From assembly GCA_902806015.1 (NCBI GenBank), contig CADCUZ010000007.1, forward strand, positions 1-17,753: a DNA stretch of 17,753 bases, given 5' to 3'. Positions 14,242 through 17,753 of the stretch are shown here, one piece after another; position 1 is the first letter of the stretch; the number at the start of each line of letters is the position of its first letter. The position numbers and the translations under genes are program-made. The notes beneath the pieces were generated by a model. The model did not search any database. It saw only the letters and a program-made list of their open reading frames with translations, and had not been told where the DNA came from. Source of the stretch: an uncultured Rubrobacteraceae bacterium. Lineage in GTDB: Bacteria; Actinomycetota; Rubrobacteria; Rubrobacterales; Rubrobacteraceae.

Positions 14242-15004
14242 CTGCGACGATCATCCGGACGCCGGCGAGCTCCAACTCGCGCAACGTCTCCCGCGGGGCG
14301 CCGCCGTCTGTGACGAGGACGTCCACCTTGTCGAGGGGTACGATCTTGGCGAGAGCCACGACGCCCAGCTTGGTGTGGTCGGCGACGACCACGACCCTCT
14401 GGGCGGCCTCGACGAGGCAGCGGTCCGTCTCGGCCTCGGCCGTGTTGGGCGTGGTGAGCCCCGCGTCCGGGTGGACCCCGTGCGCCCCGAGGAACAGGAC
14501 GTCGGCGTTGAGGGTCCTGAGTGTTCGGTCGGCGAACGGGCCCACCAGGGCGTCAGACGGGGTGCGAAAGCTGCCCCCGGAGAGCAGGATCCTCTCCCAT
14601 CCTCCCTCCTGAAGCGTCAGCGCGATGTTGGTCGAGTTGGTGACGAAGGTCAGGTCCTTGTGCCCCTGCCGCAGCGCCGCCGCCACCTGCCAGGTCGTCG
14701 TCCCCGCCGAGAGGGCGACGGTGTCGCCGTCCCCGATCAGGGGCAGCGCCGCCCGCGCTATGGCCTCCTTCTCCGCGCGGTTCAACCCCTGCTTGTGCAC
14801 GAAATGGGGCTCCGCCGCGGTCTTCGGCAGCGGCACCGCCCCGCCGTGGACCTTCGTGAGCAGGTTACGGGCCGAGAGCTCTTCAAGGTCCCGCCGCACG
14901 GTCATGTCGGAGACCCGCAGCCGCTCTGAGAGCGCCGACACCGAGACGCTGCCCGACGCCTCCAACTCTTTAAGTATCGTCCGCCGTCTCTGCTCCGCCA
15001 GCAC
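14237..15004 (-). CDS. DeoR/GlpR-family transcriptional regulator
   Basis: The only minus-strand gene: 255 residues, the usual length of DeoR-family sugar repressors. The N-terminal winged helix-turn-helix spans ~5-57 (RRRTILKELEASGSVSVSAL; VSDMTVRRDLEEL; KVHGGAV). The rest is the sugar-phosphate sensor domain related to ribose-5-phosphate isomerase, with DTVALSAGTTTWQVA, LTFVTNSTNIALTL and GAHGVHPDAGLTTPN at the effector pocket positions. It starts at GTG (15002-15004, reverse strand) with AAGGAGG seven bases ahead. It is divergent from the sugar ABC importer and convergent with the glycosidase genes. It probably represses the importer, and itself, until a phosphorylated sugar binds; the target genes are inferred from position. 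Confidence 0.93.
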   Translation of the reverse strand: MLAEQRRRTILKELEASGSVSVSALSERLRVSDMTVRRDLEELSARNLLTKVHGGAVPLPKTAAEPHFVHKQGLNRAEKEAIARAALPLIGDGDTVALSAGTTTWQVAAALRQGHKDLTFVTNSTNIALTLQEGGWERILLSGGSFRTPSDALVGPFADRTLRTLNADVLFLGAHGVHPDAGLTTPNTAEAETDRCLVEAAQRVVVVADHTKLGVVALAKIVPLDKVDVLVTDGGAPRETLRELELAGVRMIVAG

Positions 15005-15035
15005 CGAAAACCTCCTTCACGGCCTCGCCCGACCC

Positions 15036-15041
15036 ACTATA
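15036..15041 (-). promoter_or_regulatory. Candidate -10 box of the DeoR-family regulator gene
   Basis: On the minus strand this reads TATAGT (5 of 6 consensus bases), about 30 bases before the GTG start. A convincing -35 is not seen; TTTCTG at 15060-15065 is at 18 bases spacing but weak. Confidence 0.35.
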
Positions 15042-15073
15042 CCGGAGAAACACAACTAACAGAAACCGTGTTG

Positions 15074-15091
15074 ACAAAAGTTGACCTTTGT
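15074..15091. promoter_or_regulatory. Inverted repeat, candidate DeoR-family operator
   Basis: ACAAAAG (15074-15080) and CCTTTGT (15085-15091) form an inverted repeat matching at 6 of 7 positions around TTGA. TTGAC is also directly repeated with a 10-base period (15071, 15081). The site lies in the divergent regulator-transporter intergenic region and covers the -35 box of the transporter promoter. Binding of the repressor would block transcription. This is inferred, not shown. Confidence 0.5.
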
Positions 15092-15109
15092 TGGAGGCGT
15101 TGTTAGGCT
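15081..15109 (+). promoter_or_regulatory. Candidate promoter of the sugar ABC importer operon
   Basis: TTGACC (15081-15086) and TAGGCT (15104-15109) are separated by 17 bases, the optimal spacing. Transcription would start near 15116, giving a leader of ~44 bases. A perfect TTGACA at 15071-15076 has no good -10 at 17 bases. Confidence 0.5.
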
Positions 15110-15118
15110 GCGGTTAAG

Positions 15119-15136
15119 GCCTCTTGGGGAAGAGGC
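15119..15136 (+). other. Hairpin in the predicted 5' leader of the importer mRNA
   Basis: GCCTCTT-GGGG-AAGAGGC is a perfect 7-bp stem with a GGGG loop. It starts about 3 bases after the predicted transcription start and ends 7 bases before the ribosome binding site (AGAAGGAG, 15144-15151). There is no T-tract, so it is more likely an mRNA-stabilising or translation-tuning structure than a terminator. Confidence 0.5.
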
Positions 15137-15159
15137 ATCCACTAGAAGGAGCGTGCGCT

Positions 15160-16509
15160 ATGGGCGAGAGGGGATCGGCGATCCGGAGGCTGACGCGGCA
15201 GCAGTTTCTGGCGCTGGGGGCGGGCGCCGGGGTGGGACTCGCACTGGCGGGTTGCGGCGGCGGGCCTCAGAGCAACCCGGCCGTGCAGGGCGCGGGCGGC
15301 GATGGCGGCAAGACCTACAAGGGTCCGAATGTGGATCTCGCGTTCTGGAACGGCTTCACCGGTGGGGAGGGACCCTACATGCAGGATCTGGTGGAGGAGT
15401 TCAAGTCCGAGAACAAAAACATAAACGTCAGCATGAACATCGTGGAGTGGGAGACCTTCTACCAGAAGGTCCCGTCAGCGGTAAGAACCGGCGAGGGACC
15501 TGACGTGGCGATCATGCACGCCGACCAGCTGGGTACCAACGCCGCGCGAGGCGTGATCATCCCCCTAGACGACGTGGCCGGGGCGTTGGGGCTGAAGGAG
15601 GGCGACTTCGCGCCGCTGGTCTGGAACGCCGGTGTCTACAACAACCAGCGCTACGGCATACCCCTGGACATCCACCCGCTGGGCTTCTACTACAACAAGG
15701 GGACGATGGAGAAAGCGGGCCTCGACCCCAACAACCCGCCCCAGACCAGAGACGACTACGAGGCCGCGCTCAGGGAGCTCAAGGGCGCCGGCATCGAGGG
15801 ACACTGGATGTCCCCGTTCCCGTTTACAGGCGTGCTCAACTTCATGGCGTTGCTCTGGCAGTTCGGTGGCGACCTCTACAACGAGGACGCTACCAAGGCC
15901 ACCTTCAACTCCGAGGCGGGCGTGGAGGCCCTAAACTGGATGGTGGACGTCGTCAAGAAGGGGTACAGTCCCAAGGACGTGGCCCAAGACGCCGAGTTCA
16001 CCGCCTTCCAGAACGGCAACAACGCCTTTATGTGGAACGGTATCTGGAACATAAACCCCCTCAACGACGTCGACGGGCTCGATTGGGGCGTGAGTCCGCT
16101 CCCGCAGATAGGCACGCAGAAGGCGACCTGGGCCGGCTCGCACAACTTCGCGATCATGAACAAGCGGCCGCTGGACACCAACAAGGTGCAGGCTTCCAAG
16201 GTGTTTATCAACTGGATCAGCGAGAGGTCCATTGAGTACGCCAAGGCCGGGCAGATCCCGGCCCGCAAGTCCGTGCGCGAGAGCCAAGAGTTTAAGAGCC
16301 TCAAGGAGCAGTCCACCCTGGCCAAACAGTTGTCCTACGTTCACTTTACGCCGACGGTGCCCGGCATCGCCGACGTGCAGCTGACGACCTTCGATCGGGC
16401 GGTCAACGAGGCCGTGTTGCTCAAGACAGAGCCCAAGGCCGCGCTCGACGCCGCGGCGAGCCGGGCCGACCAACTGCTGGAAGAGAACCGCCAGAAGTAC
16501 CAGGCGTAG
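15160..16509 (+). CDS. Sugar ABC transporter substrate-binding lipoprotein (CUT1 family)
   Basis: A 449-residue extracellular solute-binding protein. The N-terminus has a twin-arginine-like start (RRLTRQQFLALGAGAG, Arg9-Arg10), a hydrophobic core and a lipobox LAGC with Cys32, so it should be exported folded through Tat or Sec and anchored by lipid to the outer membrane face. The mature part has family features: DLAFWNGFTGGEGPYMQDLV, EGPDVAIMHADQLG and FNSEAGVEALNWMVD; AFMWNGIWNIN belongs to the ligand cleft region. It captures an oligosaccharide and delivers it to the two permeases encoded next. ATG 15160 follows AGAAGGAG by 8 bases; an upstream in-frame TTG at 15124 lies in the leader hairpin. 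The sugar is unknown; neighbours suggest a plant-type oligosaccharide. Confidence 0.93.
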   Translation: MGERGSAIRRLTRQQFLALGAGAGVGLALAGCGGGPQSNPAVQGAGGDGGKTYKGPNVDLAFWNGFTGGEGPYMQDLVEEFKSENKNINVSMNIVEWETFYQKVPSAVRTGEGPDVAIMHADQLGTNAARGVIIPLDDVAGALGLKEGDFAPLVWNAGVYNNQRYGIPLDIHPLGFYYNKGTMEKAGLDPNNPPQTRDDYEAALRELKGAGIEGHWMSPFPFTGVLNFMALLWQFGGDLYNEDATKATFNSEAGVEALNWMVDVVKKGYSPKDVAQDAEFTAFQNGNNAFMWNGIWNINPLNDVDGLDWGVSPLPQIGTQKATWAGSHNFAIMNKRPLDTNKVQASKVFINWISERSIEYAKAGQIPARKSVRESQEFKSLKEQSTLAKQLSYVHFTPTVPGIADVQLTTFDRAVNEAVLLKTEPKAALDAAASRADQLLEENRQKYQA

Positions 16510-16512
16510 AAC

Positions 16513-17469
16513 ATGGCCACGCAAGGGATCGAGCAACCCCACGTCCAGCAGCCGCCGGGCAGGAAGCCGTCCGGCAGCCGCCGGAAACCGACGGACGCAA
16601 GCCCCCTCACGCCGTTCGTATTCCTGGCGCCTTACCTGCTGCTCTTCATCGGCTTTATCGTGATACCTGCGGTCTTCGGGATCTGGATCAGCCTCCACAC
16701 CTGGGACCCACTCCTGCCAGCAAAGCCCTGGGTCGGCCTCCAAAACTACGCGGACCTGTTCAGCGCGAACTCGACCACTGGCGGGCCCTTCTGGAACAGC
16801 ATGGGGGCGACGGGCAAATTCACGCTCTACTCCGTGCCGCTGCTCGTGGTCATCCCCTTGCTGGTCGCCCTGATACTCAACCAGAAGATCCGCGGGATAC
16901 AGTTTTTCAGGGCGATGTACTTCGCTCCCTACGTGCTTGGGGTGGCCGTCATCGGCATCCTGTGGCGTTACCTGCTCGACCCCAACATCGGGCTCGTCAA
17001 TTACTACCTGGGCGTTCTAGGGCTGGAGAAGGTGCCCTGGATCACGGCGCTGCCGTGGGCCTGGGTCTCTCTGGTGGGGGTGACCGTCTGGTGGACTCTC
17101 GGGTTCAACGCCGTCATCTACTTGGCGGGTCTCCAGGATATAGACCCCGAGCTTTACAACGCGGCCAAGGTGGACGGCGCGAACCGTTGGCAGAGGTTCG
17201 TCCACGTCACCATGCCGGGGCTCCGGCCGATCCTCCTGTTCGTCGTGACGGTGACGATCCTGGCCTCGGCCAACATGTTCGGCCAGTCGTACATCATCAC
17301 GCAAGGCGCCCCGGGCGAAGAGACGACGACGGCGATCATGTACATCGCTGAGACGGGGCTCCGGCAGTTCAACATGGGCGCGGCGGCGGCGATGAGCTAC
17401 GTGCTGGCCCTCGCCCTGCTACTCATCAGCGTCGTGAACTTCGCCGTCTTCCGCAATAGGGGGGATTGA
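16513..17469 (+). CDS. Sugar ABC transporter permease (MalF/UgpA-like)
   Basis: A 318-residue inner-membrane permease of the CUT1 type. A ~33-residue hydrophilic N-terminus precedes about six transmembrane helices, the first at ~35-60 (FVFLAPYLLLFIGFIVIPAV). The cytoplasmic EAA loop, AAKVDGANRWQRFVHVTMP at 217-235, is the contact site for the ATPase subunit. The protein forms the translocation channel with the next gene's product. ATG 16513 begins only 3 bases after the binding-protein stop, so translation is coupled, with no strong ribosome binding site of its own. No ATPase gene is in the window; such systems often share a general MsiK-like ATPase encoded elsewhere. Confidence 0.93.
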   Translation: MATQGIEQPHVQQPPGRKPSGSRRKPTDASPLTPFVFLAPYLLLFIGFIVIPAVFGIWISLHTWDPLLPAKPWVGLQNYADLFSANSTTGGPFWNSMGATGKFTLYSVPLLVVIPLLVALILNQKIRGIQFFRAMYFAPYVLGVAVIGILWRYLLDPNIGLVNYYLGVLGLEKVPWITALPWAWVSLVGVTVWWTLGFNAVIYLAGLQDIDPELYNAAKVDGANRWQRFVHVTMPGLRPILLFVVTVTILASANMFGQSYIITQGAPGEETTTAIMYIAETGLRQFNMGAAAAMSYVLALALLLISVVNFAVFRNRGD

Positions 17470-17470
17470 G

Positions 17471-17753
17471 ATGGCTCAGACGACGGCCAGTGCGCAGACG
17501 AAAAGGAGCCGAAGGGACCCGCGCCAAGTCGCCAGGCTCCTCCTGCCGTACGCGGCTCTAATCCTGTTGACGGTGGTGTTCATCGCCCCCCTCTTGTGGA
17601 TGTTCTCGACCTCGCTCAAGCCGAACTTCCAGACCACGCAGTTCCCTCCGAGCTGGATCCCGCAGGACTTCTCCGGCGAGGGCTACTCGACGATACTCAC
17701 CACGTCCACCCAGACGCCCGTACTCCGGTGGTTTATCAACAGCCTGGTCGCCG
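17471..17753 (+). CDS. Sugar ABC transporter permease (MalG/UgpE-like), 3' truncated by window edge
   Basis: The first 94 codons are visible; the gene runs off the window. After a basic start (TKRSRRDPRQVARLLLPYAA) a first transmembrane helix follows at ~24-48 (ALILLTVVFIAPLLWMFSTS), then the family's SLKPNFQTTQFPPSWIP periplasmic segment and VLRWFINSLVA, which leads into the second helix. These are standard for the MalG-type half of CUT1 importers. ATG 17471 starts one base after the TGA of the MalF-like gene and is preceded by a G-rich binding site (GGGGGGA), so the two permeases are made together. Confidence 0.9.
   Translation, partial: MAQTTASAQTKRSRRDPRQVARLLLPYAALILLTVVFIAPLLWMFSTSLKPNFQTTQFPPSWIPQDFSGEGYSTILTTSTQTPVLRWFINSLVA

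Noticed and set aside
1..17753. Mobile elements, CRISPR arrays, tRNA or rRNA genes
   Set aside because: No transposase or integrase motifs, no regularly spaced repeats, and no recognisable structural RNA sequence was seen on either strand.

Overview
The window is GC-rich, with G/C-rich third codon positions, frequent AGG arginine codons, strong purine-rich ribosome binding sites, and GTG as well as ATG starts. Together with the gene content this suggests a high-GC actinobacterium, possibly Rubrobacter-like. That placement is an inference from composition and gene style; no rRNA or other phylogenetic marker is present. All genes lie on the + strand except one regulator. No gene-free stretch reaches 300 bases, and no tRNA, rRNA, CRISPR array or insertion sequence was seen.

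Left region (1-8791): a tightly packed run of small soluble enzymes, mostly separated by 0-150 bases. In order: a 5'-truncated DHFR/RibD-like reductase, a short-chain dehydrogenase homologue, an alpha/beta hydrolase, a DoxX-like membrane protein, a beta-lactamase-fold serine hydrolase, a VOC (glyoxalase-fold) protein, a second DHFR/RibD-like reductase, a second alpha/beta hydrolase, a second serine hydrolase, a third DHFR/RibD-like reductase, a third alpha/beta hydrolase joined to a helix-hairpin-helix tail, and a PPOX-family flavin/F420-type protein. The pattern 'DHFR-like gene followed by alpha/beta hydrolase' occurs three times. Several of these genes look damaged. All three alpha/beta hydrolases carry apparent single-base indels, one of them a compensated pair. 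The VOC gene has ATA where its ATG should be. The SDR has lost the Tyr and Lys of its YxxxK site. This could be an accessory cluster in decay, or a sequence with base-level errors; the sequence alone cannot decide.

Middle (8792-10426): a 14-helix DHA2-type MFS drug exporter gene with a candidate promoter and a small palindrome upstream.

Right region (10604-17753): a carbohydrate-use locus. A GH2 glycosidase and a GH43 glycosidase with a C-terminal beta-sandwich domain face a convergent DeoR/GlpR-family repressor gene. The repressor is divergent from an ABC sugar importer of the CUT1 type: a Tat-like lipoprotein binding protein, a MalF-like permease and a MalG-like permease cut by the window end. 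The 155-base divergent intergenic region holds a plausible promoter overlapped by an inverted repeat (candidate operator) and a perfect 7-bp hairpin in the predicted 5' leader of the transporter mRNA. The likely logic is that the repressor senses a phosphorylated sugar, the importer brings in an oligosaccharide, and the two glycosidases, which show no signal peptide, cleave it in the cytoplasm. No ATPase gene is in the window.
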